The notes beneath the pieces were generated by a model, which saw nothing but the letters and a program-made list of their open reading frames with translations, was not told the origin of the DNA and searched no databases. This document shows positions 44,296 through 52,440 of a DNA stretch of 64,000 nt, piece by piece (position 1 is the first letter of the stretch; each line of letters opens with the position of its first letter). Source of the DNA: Paenibacillus albus (lineage in GTDB: Bacteria; Bacillota; Bacilli; Paenibacillales; Paenibacillaceae); assembly GCF_003952225.1 (NCBI RefSeq), contig NZ_CP034437.1, positions 399,001-463,000 on the forward strand, read 5' to 3'. The position numbers were made by a program, and so were the translations under genes.

Positions 44296-44763
44296 TTAAT
44301 AAATATTTTTAAGCAGGGAGTAAATATCCTCGTCTACCGATCGAAGCACCTTCGCTGGAATACCTGCAACAATAGAATTGTTCGGCACATCTTTTGTTAC
44401 CACTGAGTTAGCTCCAATAATTACGTTATTCCCGATCTTTATCTTTCCGATGATTCTGGCACCTGCCGAGATATATACGTTATCACCAATCTCAGGAATA
44501 CTGTCTGGATCAAGCGCACGTCCTATAGTTACGTTCTGGCCGATAATAACTCTTGAACCAATTTTGCTCCTACCATGAATGACAACCCCAATCGCACCAT
44601 AAGCAAACTTGCTGTCTCTACCGATTTCTGTAGTATAAGGAACCACCGAATTGAACATTAGGAACGTAATGGCCTTCAGCACTTTAGGTACTATAGGTAT
44701 TTTTTTTCTGTAAAACCAATTACTCACTCTATACAAACTAATAGCATTCAATATAATCACCAA
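44296..44763 (-). CDS. Left-handed beta-helix O-acetyltransferase (serine acetyltransferase-like)
   Basis: Hexapeptide-repeat acyltransferase of 155 residues. It has a helical N-terminus (about 1-45) followed by repeats (GVVIHGRSKIGSRVIIGQNV, then ISAGARIIGKIKIG and NSVVTKDVP). The catalytic histidine is probably in VVIHG. It resembles the CysE-like transferases of polysaccharide clusters that acetylate a sugar hydroxyl rather than serine; inferred from the location between a dehydrogenase and a glycosyltransferase. Confidence 0.82.
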   Translation of the reverse strand: MVIILNAISLYRVSNWFYRKKIPIVPKVLKAITFLMFNSVVPYTTEIGRDSKFAYGAIGVVIHGRSKIGSRVIIGQNVTIGRALDPDSIPEIGDNVYISAGARIIGKIKIGNNVIIGANSVVTKDVPNNSIVAGIPAKVLRSVDEDIYSLLKNIY

Positions 44764-44813
44764 TTCTAATTAATTTAACTTGCAAATCCAACATTACTTG
44801 ATAAATTCTGCTC

Positions 44814-46034
44814 TTACAGTTTATATGAATCTTTTAACACACAAATATTCTTTGTATCTAGCACAAGCTTGTTATTAATAAGCTCCATATTGTTTTTAAT
44901 ATGATCATGCCCCACCATAATAACCAAAATTTCAATCTCATTTAAAAAGTCTTCAAAGTTAATAAATTGGTGATCTACAATTCTAGTTTTAACAAATGGG
45001 TCAAACACTTTAACACCAAAAGCTAAATGCTCGTCCATTCGATCTAGCAATTGCAATGTAGGACTTTCTCTGGTATCATCAACGTTTTCTTTATAAGTAA
45101 GTCCATAAAGGCCAACTTTCGAGATATCTTTAATCCCGTGTTCTCTCATGATATCTCGAATTCTTCCTAATACATGTCTAGGCATTGAGTCATTTATTTT
45201 CCGAGCTGTTAAAATGAGATTGGTCAAATCTGGATAGTCCCCAACTAAGAACCATGGGTCAACCGATATACAGTGACCTCCAACTCCTGGACCTGGTTGT
45301 AATATATTAACTCGCGGGTGTTTGTTAGCAATTCTAATAATCTCATATACATCCATGTCATCGGTACGGCAAATTTTTGCCAATTCATTTGCGAATGCAA
45401 TATTAATATCTCTGTAGGTATTCTCCACAACTTTAGACATTTCTGCCGATCTTATATCTGTGACTAAGATTTCGGACTTGCAAAAACTAGAATACAAATC
45501 TTTGATTTTATTGCCAATTTCCAAGTTGTCTGTACCAATAGTTCTTGAGTTATGTTCTAGCTCATAGATCATACTTCCTGGAATTATTCTTTCAGGAGCG
45601 TGTAGTAGATGAACATCTTGTCCAATTACATATCCTCTTTTTTCTATTACGGGGCGAACATACTTATCAATTGTGCCTGGTGAAATAGTTGATTCAATAA
45701 TTATTGCCGTACCTTTTTCACAAACATCAAGAACGCTATTTACCGCTGCGAATACATATTTAGGGTCAAGTTTTTTGCTTTCTTTAATATAAGGCGTTGG
45801 TACCGCTATAATATATGTATGTGTTCTTTGATATTCAGTAGAAAATGCAATTCTATTAGCTTGTGCTGCTTGGAATAGCTCCTCTAAGCCTTCTTCCTCA
45901 AAAGAAAGACGTCCATCAGTTAATGAGCTTACAAGCTCTGCGTTGTTATCCGTTCCTACCACCTTAATACCATGTTTTGCAAACATTAGCGCTGTTGGCA
46001 AACCAATGTATCCCAAACCTATAATATTGATCAT
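44814..46034 (-). CDS. UDP-N-acetyl-D-mannosamine/UDP-sugar 6-dehydrogenase (WecC type)
   Basis: NAD-dependent four-electron oxidation of a UDP-sugar to its uronic acid. It has 406 residues with the NAD motif INIIGLGYIGLPTALMFA at the start and the catalytic cysteine in GVGGHCISVDPWF. The C-terminal region has the TYKENVDDTRESPTLQL motif. It is closer to WecC/WbpA enzymes, which use N-acetylhexosamine substrates, than to UDP-glucose dehydrogenase. No UDP-GlcNAc 2-epimerase gene is in the window, so ManNAc would need to come from elsewhere. It implies an acidic sugar in the exported glycan. Confidence 0.88.
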   Translation of the reverse strand: MINIIGLGYIGLPTALMFAKHGIKVVGTDNNAELVSSLTDGRLSFEEEGLEELFQAAQANRIAFSTEYQRTHTYIIAVPTPYIKESKKLDPKYVFAAVNSVLDVCEKGTAIIIESTISPGTIDKYVRPVIEKRGYVIGQDVHLLHAPERIIPGSMIYELEHNSRTIGTDNLEIGNKIKDLYSSFCKSEILVTDIRSAEMSKVVENTYRDINIAFANELAKICRTDDMDVYEIIRIANKHPRVNILQPGPGVGGHCISVDPWFLVGDYPDLTNLILTARKINDSMPRHVLGRIRDIMREHGIKDISKVGLYGLTYKENVDDTRESPTLQLLDRMDEHLAFGVKVFDPFVKTRIVDHQFINFEDFLNEIEILVIMVGHDHIKNNMELINNKLVLDTKNICVLKDSYKL

Positions 46035-46079
46035 CTTAAAACATCCTCTCCAGTTCAGTCGGCTATTGATAATTAGTTA

Positions 46080-47939
46080 TTAAAATAGATTAATTTCATA
46101 CTTCATTTTAAAAGAACGTTTAAAATAATTACTTCTAACCGTAACACAGTTTATTTTATCGTTCTTTAAGTAATACAAACTCCTATCTGCACACTTTACT
46201 TCAATATCCCCACCGGTTTCCACCTGGCATATTAAATTACCTTCATGGTATAGTCTGAATCCATTTGCAAATATTTCGACATCGCAAGGAGTGTGAAAAT
46301 ACGAATCACAATATTCTGCATTCTCTGATGTTACAATTTCATCTTCTACGATGTAGCTATTGTCATATCGCTTAATACTGCGTGTATGACAATATCCATT
46401 TTTAGAACAGAATGCCCCTGAGTAGGTATTGATACCATTTACTACATCTTTGCGTGTTATCCAATCATAGATCAAAAATGGGCCTCTTTTATTCATCTGC
46501 TCTTTATCTTGTACCATCACAGTATTGTGAGCAGCAGTTAATGACATCTTCTTCCCTATTTCTGTTGCGTATGAATATGTACCGCTATCACAGAACACAT
46601 TGATGCCTTTATGCCATATATCTATATGATGCTGGTCCATCTGTGCAGGGCGAGTATGGAAACTTTGTAATACGGTCATTAGAAAACCATTGTCGTGCCT
46701 TAGCGAATAGAAACCCGATTGACTAAATGACACTTGTTTCCTTTCTATCTTGGAAACTGGAATCTTATCTAACTCCATATTACCAAACCATAATAATTCT
46801 TCGTCATGAACACCTGGTGAAAATAATCTCTTACATTCAATAATTCCGAAAGTCGTATTTATAACCGCTTTAAAATCTCTATAATCACAGCAAGTAACAG
46901 GGAAAATTAACGCGCCGTCATTAGATCCATAATTCGGAACATCACCTGATTCATCTTGCATTTGATACATTAAAAGAGCACTTTCTCTTAATACCTTTTT
47001 ACTATCTGAAGATAAATCCATATTTGTTTCTTTACCGATTTTCATTACAAACTGTAATATTTGAAGTGCAAATCTTTGATAATTAAACGAATATTGTACA
47101 TATCCACCATCTGAATTAAACTGTTTCTCAATTACTCGATCAAGCAGCTTATAAGCGTTACTTAATCTCCTATTATCTTCGCAAGCCCATGCTCCAATAA
47201 TAAGACCTGTTATTTCAGATAGTGTATGATTGTTTTGTATACATTTATAAGCATAGAAAAAGTTTGATAATACTTTTTTATAGCTGCTCTCAACAAGAAC
47301 TCGTATGTTCTCTTTATCATTAGGAGTTACTAAACCATATGACTCAAATATTGAATAAGCAATTAATGCATTTATCATTCTTAAAGTAGCTTCTTGGCCG
47401 CACTTATAATTAGCACCATAGGAGTACTCATTCACCTTTAACCATTCTTTTAGTTGATTAGAGAAGGCTCGATAATACTTTTTATCTTTTGTTAACATGA
47501 AAGCCCTAACAAAATAGAAAAAGTGAGTAAACCTTGATACCTCCCATATTAATTTAATATCACCACGTACCGGATCAAAATCCGGAATTTTGTACCACTT
47601 TAGAGAATTATCAACGCATTGCTTGGTCAAAGGATTGTAGTGCCAATTTATTGGAAAGCCATAATCAAGTTGTATTGAGGAGAATCCTTTTATTTTCCCC
47701 TCTATTGCATTATCAGCATTTAGAATAATATCGGACTGCTCTTTTACAGTAGTAGCACTTAAAAATTCCTCTATTAAGTTAGTATTGACTTTAAAGATGT
47801 TAACTCTTTTAACAAAGGTTTTTCTTTCAAATATTCTTTCACTGCTAGGTATTGATCTCATCATCTTTAACTTTGCTGAATACAGTGTTCTATTAATAAC
47901 CCAAGGTAAACCATATTCAGATAACAGTGACTTAATCAT
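46080..47939 (-). CDS. Heparinase II/III-family protein
   Basis: Protein of 619 residues with the two-part layout of the family: an N-terminal alpha/alpha toroid (about 90-370, including INWHYNPLTK and CGQEATLRMINALIAYSIF) and a C-terminal beta-sandwich with DQHHIDIWHKGINVFCDSGTYSY, the Heparinase_II_III signature containing His residues. There is no signal peptide, so it probably acts in the cytosol or on lipid-linked material. Such genes are frequent in clusters that contain uronic acids, in line with the neighbouring dehydrogenase. Lyase activity is not proven; some members have other roles. Confidence 0.87.
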   Translation of the reverse strand: MIKSLLSEYGLPWVINRTLYSAKLKMMRSIPSSERIFERKTFVKRVNIFKVNTNLIEEFLSATTVKEQSDIILNADNAIEGKIKGFSSIQLDYGFPINWHYNPLTKQCVDNSLKWYKIPDFDPVRGDIKLIWEVSRFTHFFYFVRAFMLTKDKKYYRAFSNQLKEWLKVNEYSYGANYKCGQEATLRMINALIAYSIFESYGLVTPNDKENIRVLVESSYKKVLSNFFYAYKCIQNNHTLSEITGLIIGAWACEDNRRLSNAYKLLDRVIEKQFNSDGGYVQYSFNYQRFALQILQFVMKIGKETNMDLSSDSKKVLRESALLMYQMQDESGDVPNYGSNDGALIFPVTCCDYRDFKAVINTTFGIIECKRLFSPGVHDEELLWFGNMELDKIPVSKIERKQVSFSQSGFYSLRHDNGFLMTVLQSFHTRPAQMDQHHIDIWHKGINVFCDSGTYSYATEIGKKMSLTAAHNTVMVQDKEQMNKRGPFLIYDWITRKDVVNGINTYSGAFCSKNGYCHTRSIKRYDNSYIVEDEIVTSENAEYCDSYFHTPCDVEIFANGFRLYHEGNLICQVETGGDIEVKCADRSLYYLKNDKINCVTVRSNYFKRSFKMKYEINLF

Positions 47940-47957
47940 TTCAATACCCCGTTTATA

Positions 47958-49221
47958 TTATTTATGTACACTAGCAATTACATTTACCAATTTTTGAGTT
48001 AGATTTTTAAAGTCAAAATCTTTCACACCTTGTTTAGCATTAGCAGTTATGATCATATAATGTTCCACAGGCATGTTTTTCACCTGCAAAATAGCCTTCG
48101 CTAAATCATTAGCTGTGCAGCTATCTAGCTCTATTCCGCAATTATACTTACCAATGATGGAATAACCCATCTTAACTGTTGAAATAATTGGCTTTCCAGA
48201 GGCCATATATTCAAACAATTTGTTTGAGCTGTTGCCCCTTGTCCAATTGTATTGTGTTTGTGAGTAATTAAGAATGTTAATAGAAGACTTGCTTAATATA
48301 TAGGGTATTGAACTCTTATTTACAAAACCTTTAAATATAACATTCGTAAGATTCTCTTCAGCAACTCTTTTTCTAAAAGCTCTTTTTCATTGCCATCACC
48401 ATAAATTAAGAACTGGATCTTTTTTCATTTTTTAGAATGGAGGCTGCATCCAGGATATTCCCTACGTTATTAACTGGTCGAATTGCACCAACATAGACAA
48501 TATTAAACTTATCGCCACTTAAGTCAGGATCTTCAATCCTGTTCTCAAGAATAGATTTTTCAAATGCACCTATGTCCACGCCATTATTTATGTAGTGACA
48601 CTTACCTAGATCAATGTCCCCGCCTTGTCCTGTATCCCACTTCTTCTCCTTTATATAGTCGGTGTCGCCTTCTTTAGTAAATATAAGGGCATCAGCTTTT
48701 TTATAGATCCAGTGTTCACCTGCAGTAAGTAGTCTTCCTAATAGACTTGTTTCCTTTGCTTTATTGAAAGAGAAGATAGCTTCTGGCCACAAATCGCGAA
48801 TCTCACAAATACAAGGAATCCCTAGTTTCTTAGCAATTCGAATGCCTGCAACCATGGTAAGTGGGTGTACGCTTGAAGCAACTATAACATCAGGTTTACC
48901 CTCAGTTTTTATATACTCTTTCACAACAGCGTATAAGTTAATGTAGAATTGAACCATGTTTTTCACTCGAGCAATCCCGTTGCCCAACGCGGAAGTCGTT
49001 TTCACAAATACAAAAGGAATGTTGTCTATTGTATCTGTCGTATACTTCTTATTCTTTGTATCGATATATTCCGCATTATTATGATAGGTATTAGCACAGA
49101 ACACGGTCGTTTCATAACCTAGATTGATTAAATTATTGGCAAACCAATAATGTCGTCCCCCACGATTTCTGTACATATCCGTTGCATAGTGGTTCCATAA
49201 CCAGACTTTCTTCCTTGTCAA
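47958..49221 (-). pseudogene. GT4-family glycosyltransferase (WbuB-like), with two one-base frameshifts
   Basis: GT-B glycosyltransferase, about 421 residues if repaired. The N-terminal part (49221-48406) reads MTRKKVWLWNHYATDMYRNR to FNIVYVGAIRPVNN and ILKNEK, then leaves frame. A short middle part reads IQFLIYGDGNEKELLE in a second frame. The rest resumes as VAEENLTNVIFKGFV and runs through the donor-binding SSNKLFEYMASGKPIIS to 47958. Both breaks are one missing base in T runs of the plus strand: 48420-48425 (six, seven needed) and 48368-48372 (five, six needed). The protein is otherwise conserved, so undercalled homopolymers are likely. It probably adds a sugar next to the bacillosamine made by the upstream genes. 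Confidence 0.88.
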
Positions 49222-49252
49222 CTTAAGCCCACCTCAATAATGTTCACTTCAC

Positions 49253-49876
49253 TCAACTGCTCAATCTTTTAGCGGGAACTCCCACATAAGTACCAGCCAT
49301 CATAATATCTCTAACAACCACTGCTCCGGCACCAATTATACTTTCACTTGTTATTGTGATGTTATTAATAACTATACTGCCAATACCTAACCATGTGCCT
49401 TCACCGACTCTTACAGTACCTGCTAACCTCACTCCAGGGGAAAGATGTACAAAATCTTCAACTTGATTGTCATGTTCTACAATTGCACCTGTATTAATAA
49501 TGCATCCTTTACCAATGGACGTGCAGCAGTTAATAATTGCGCCTGCCATAACTACTGTTCCCGGTTCAATCTCAACTCTTTCACCTATGATAGCAGTAGG
49601 ATGAACTAATGTTGGTATACTAGCATGTTTAGATTCAAGATCAGTATGGATTCTTTTCCGTACTGCATTGTTGCCAATTCCAATAAAAACATCGTTATCC
49701 TTCACATATTGATGGACATCGGAGGATTTCCCGATTACTTCAAGACCCATTACTTGCAAAATATTTTCATTATCATCTAGAAAGCTAATACTCTCCCATC
49801 GCCCCATCTTCAAGGCAATGTCTGCAACCACTTTCCCATGCCCGCTGGCACCTATTATCAGCAGATTCTTTCCCAT
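49253..49876 (-). CDS. pglD: UDP-4-amino-sugar N-acetyltransferase PglD-like
   Basis: NeuD/PglD-family enzyme of 207 residues. The N-terminal Rossmann-like domain begins NLLIIGASGHGKVVADIA and binds the UDP-sugar. The C-terminal left-handed beta-helix contains the catalytic histidine in TGAIVEHDNQVEDF. In the Pgl route it acetylates the 4-amino group made by PglE, giving UDP-N,N'-diacetylbacillosamine. Gene order pglF, pglE, pglC, pglD in one direction supports this over a sialic-acid-type NeuD role. Confidence 0.88.
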   Translation of the reverse strand: MGKNLLIIGASGHGKVVADIALKMGRWESISFLDDNENILQVMGLEVIGKSSDVHQYVKDNDVFIGIGNNAVRKRIHTDLESKHASIPTLVHPTAIIGERVEIEPGTVVMAGAIINCCTSIGKGCIINTGAIVEHDNQVEDFVHLSPGVRLAGTVRVGEGTWLGIGSIVINNITITSESIIGAGAVVVRDIMMAGTYVGVPAKRLSS

Positions 49877-49888
49877 TCTTGTTTCTCC

Positions 49889-50509
49889 CTAGTTCGTCCC
49901 TTTGAAGGGCTCCATGGTTACCGAGGCTTCAGAGCTTATTCCTTCTCGGATAAACACCTTTTTAAAAGTTAAGAGGATGATTTGCCAGTCTCCACTGAAA
50001 CTAATATGGTCTACATATTCAACATCAAGATTAAACTTGCTCTCCCAACTAATTGCATTTCGGCCGTTTACTTGTGCCAATCCTGATAAACCCGGCCTAG
50101 CCTCATGTCGCCGCATTTGATGTTCGTTGTATAAAGGTAGATATTGTTCCAATAACGGTCTAGGTCCAATGATAGACATATCACCTTTAAAGATGTTAAT
50201 AAGCTCTGGGAGCTCATCTAGAGATGTTGCTCGTAAGAGCTTACCGAACTTCGTTAAGCGAACGCTGTCTGGGAGCAATTGTCCATTAGCATCTCTTTCA
50301 TCGGTCATTGTTCTGAACTTGTACATGAGAAAGACCTTCCCATGGCGCCCCGGTCTTCTCTGCTTAAACAATACAGGACTTCCCAGCTTAGACCGAACAA
50401 GCAAAGCTACGACCACCAGAACAGGGCTAAGTACTGTAATAGCAATCAAAGATAGCAGAATATCCATTGGTCTTTTTATAAACCTATTGTAGATCCCCTT
50501 AGGAGGCAT
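49889..50509 (-). CDS. pglC: Initiating phosphoglycosyltransferase PglC-like
   Basis: Monotopic phosphoglycosyltransferase of 206 residues that transfers a phospho-sugar from UDP-sugar to undecaprenyl phosphate. It has one N-terminal membrane segment (about 15-40), FKQRRPGRHGKVFLMYKFRT, the catalytic Asp-Glu pair in SLDELPELINI, and GDMSIIGPRPLL. It is the short PglC form, not the WbaP/WcaJ form with extra helices, which suits a bacillosamine donor. Spacing to neighbours is 3 and 12 bp. Confidence 0.92.
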   Translation of the reverse strand: MPPKGIYNRFIKRPMDILLSLIAITVLSPVLVVVALLVRSKLGSPVLFKQRRPGRHGKVFLMYKFRTMTDERDANGQLLPDSVRLTKFGKLLRATSLDELPELINIFKGDMSIIGPRPLLEQYLPLYNEHQMRRHEARPGLSGLAQVNGRNAISWESKFNLDVEYVDHISFSGDWQIILLTFKKVFIREGISSEASVTMEPFKGTN

Positions 50510-50512
50510 AAT

Positions 50513-51628
50513 TTATTCCCACCATAGTTTCTTAATATTCTCTACAACCCTTTGCAAATCTGCATCTGTCATCTTGGTATCTGATGGCAAACAGATCCCG
50601 TTCTCGAATAGTTTCTCTGAAACACCTGTTCCAACAAAATCATACTTTTCGAAGAATGGTTGCTTATGCATCGGTTTCCAAATTGGACGCGATTCGATAT
50701 TTTCTTTTTCCAATGCCTCAATTATGTCAATCGGTCTTACGCTGCCGCTCAGGGTCATTGAACTTAACCAAAAGTTCGGTTCATTCCAGTCGTTCCAAGG
50801 CATGAATTCAACACCTTCAAGCGGGCCTAGTTCTCTCCGATAGTATTCGAAAATATATTTCTTCTTAGCGACTCTCTGATCTAGTACTTGAAGTTGCCCT
50901 CTCCCAATACCAGCAACTACATTACTCATCCGGTAATTAAAACCGAGCTCACTATGCTGATAATGTCTTGCCTGATCCCTGCTCTGTGTGGCCCAGAATC
51001 TGCATTTCGCTATTCTCTCTTCATCATCGGAAACCAACATTCCGCCTCCCGATGTGGTAATGATCTTGTTTCCATTAAATGAGAATACTCCATAGTTGCC
51101 AAAGCTTCCCGTGTGCTTACCTTTGTAATATGTACCCAACGACTCCGCAGCATCTTCAATTAATACCACGTCGTATTTCTTGCACAACTCTACTATTCTA
51201 TCCATGTCAGCAGATAGTCCGTAAAGATGTACAACAATAACCGCTTTGACTTGTGGATACCGCTCAAAAGCTTGCTCTAACGACTCAGGACACATGTTCC
51301 ATGTCTTATAATCGCTATCAATGAAAACGGGTATAGCATTCTGATAAATAATTGGATTAGCAGTAGCTGAGAAAGTGAGGGATTGGCAAAAAACAATGTC
51401 ATTCTCGCTTACTCCCGCTGCTTGTAAAGCTAAGTGGATAGCCGCTGTTCCGGAAGATAGCGCCGCCGCTGATTTGGATCCCACTTTGGCAGCAAGCTCC
51501 TTCTCAAACTGATCCACATTTCTACCAAGAGGAGCAATCCAATTCGTCTGGAAAGCTTCATGAACATATTGAAGTTCAAAGCCCTCATCGCTCATATGAG
51601 GTGAAGAGAGAAATATCCGATCTTTCAT
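50513..51628 (-). CDS. pglE: DegT/DnrJ/EryC1 aminotransferase PglE-like
   Basis: PLP-dependent sugar aminotransferase of 371 residues. It converts the 4-keto sugar made by PglF to the 4-amino sugar. The PLP lysine is Lys188 in VFSFNGNKIITTSGGG, and the aspartate contacting the pyridine nitrogen is in LIEDAAESLG. ATG 51628 has AGGAAG upstream; a reading to 51703 is rejected. Length and motifs fit PglE/LegC-like enzymes. An alternative would be an aminotransferase for other 4-keto sugars, but the adjacent pglC and pglD favour bacillosamine. Confidence 0.9.
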   Translation of the reverse strand: MKDRIFLSSPHMSDEGFELQYVHEAFQTNWIAPLGRNVDQFEKELAAKVGSKSAAALSSGTAAIHLALQAAGVSENDIVFCQSLTFSATANPIIYQNAIPVFIDSDYKTWNMCPESLEQAFERYPQVKAVIVVHLYGLSADMDRIVELCKKYDVVLIEDAAESLGTYYKGKHTGSFGNYGVFSFNGNKIITTSGGGMLVSDDEERIAKCRFWATQSRDQARHYQHSELGFNYRMSNVVAGIGRGQLQVLDQRVAKKKYIFEYYRRELGPLEGVEFMPWNDWNEPNFWLSSMTLSGSVRPIDIIEALEKENIESRPIWKPMHKQPFFEKYDFVGTGVSEKLFENGICLPSDTKMTDADLQRVVENIKKLWWE

Positions 51629-51767
51629 CAATACACTTCCTATCAACATTCTAATGAAATGATAGACAAACGCTTCCCGCGATGCTGATAGCTTGATCGC
51701 CAACAGTCATACGGAAAGCGGTGGTTTACAGGTTTATTCAGTTTACAAAAGACTCGTATAATATAAG

Positions 51768-52403
51768 TTACTTTTGCTTAATTACTTCATCGTACTTTTT
51801 CCCTTGACTAACACCATACTTCTTGGCTATACCAGACAGCTCATTGTACTGATCTGGACTAACAGCCCCAAGTATAATTTGACGCGCCTCTCTCTTCTTC
51901 GCAATTGTGAGACCGCCGCTAGCTAACTTTTGCAATTTCTTTATATCTTGCACACTTAGCTTCTTCATAAGAATCGAAGCCACTGTCGCCTTATCTTTTA
52001 TTGTTATTTTATCTTTCACTGTCTTTGCTTTGTCTACCGATACTTCAGCAGCATACTTACTCGTATCTTCTTTTGCAGGAGGCGTCACATCTGCAGAAGA
52101 TTTCACTTCGTCCTTGGCATTATTGCTTTGGTTAGAGGATGACGAACTTGTCGATTGTGAAGAATCTTTAGAATCGACTGTATCTGACGCCTTTGAAGAA
52201 TCAGCATCTTTGTCCTCTTGTGCTCCAGCTGTACTAGAGGTATCTACCGGCTCATCTGATATCTCCGTCTCGAGACTATCTGCTAGTGATCCAATTACTT
52301 TATTAGTAGCATAGTTAGCCGCGAATAAACCAGCCGCTCCAATAATCACAACTATAGAGATTATCCAAATGAGAACTTTCTTCCATCGTTTCATCTTACG
52401 CAT
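51768..52403 (-). CDS. Membrane-anchored protein of unknown function in the bacillosamine cassette
   Basis: Protein of 211 residues. Basic start (MRKMKRWKK), one transmembrane helix (about 9-28), a Ser/Asp/Lys-rich low-complexity region (about 45-115), and a compact Lys-rich helical C-terminus (about 120-211) with SVQDIKKLQKLASGGL and LSGIAKKYGVSQGKK. I recognise no enzyme family. AAAGGGTG precedes the start at 7 nt. Location between pglF and pglE, same strand, suggests a link to the pathway or to assembly at the membrane. The first 28 residues could also be an uncleaved signal. Confidence 0.75.
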   Translation of the reverse strand: MRKMKRWKKVLIWIISIVVIIGAAGLFAANYATNKVIGSLADSLETEISDEPVDTSSTAGAQEDKDADSSKASDTVDSKDSSQSTSSSSSNQSNNAKDEVKSSADVTPPAKEDTSKYAAEVSVDKAKTVKDKITIKDKATVASILMKKLSVQDIKKLQKLASGGLTIAKKREARQIILGAVSPDQYNELSGIAKKYGVSQGKKYDEVIKQK

Positions 52404-52440
52404 TACATTACACCCTTTCGCCTAGGTTCGGCACTTGACG

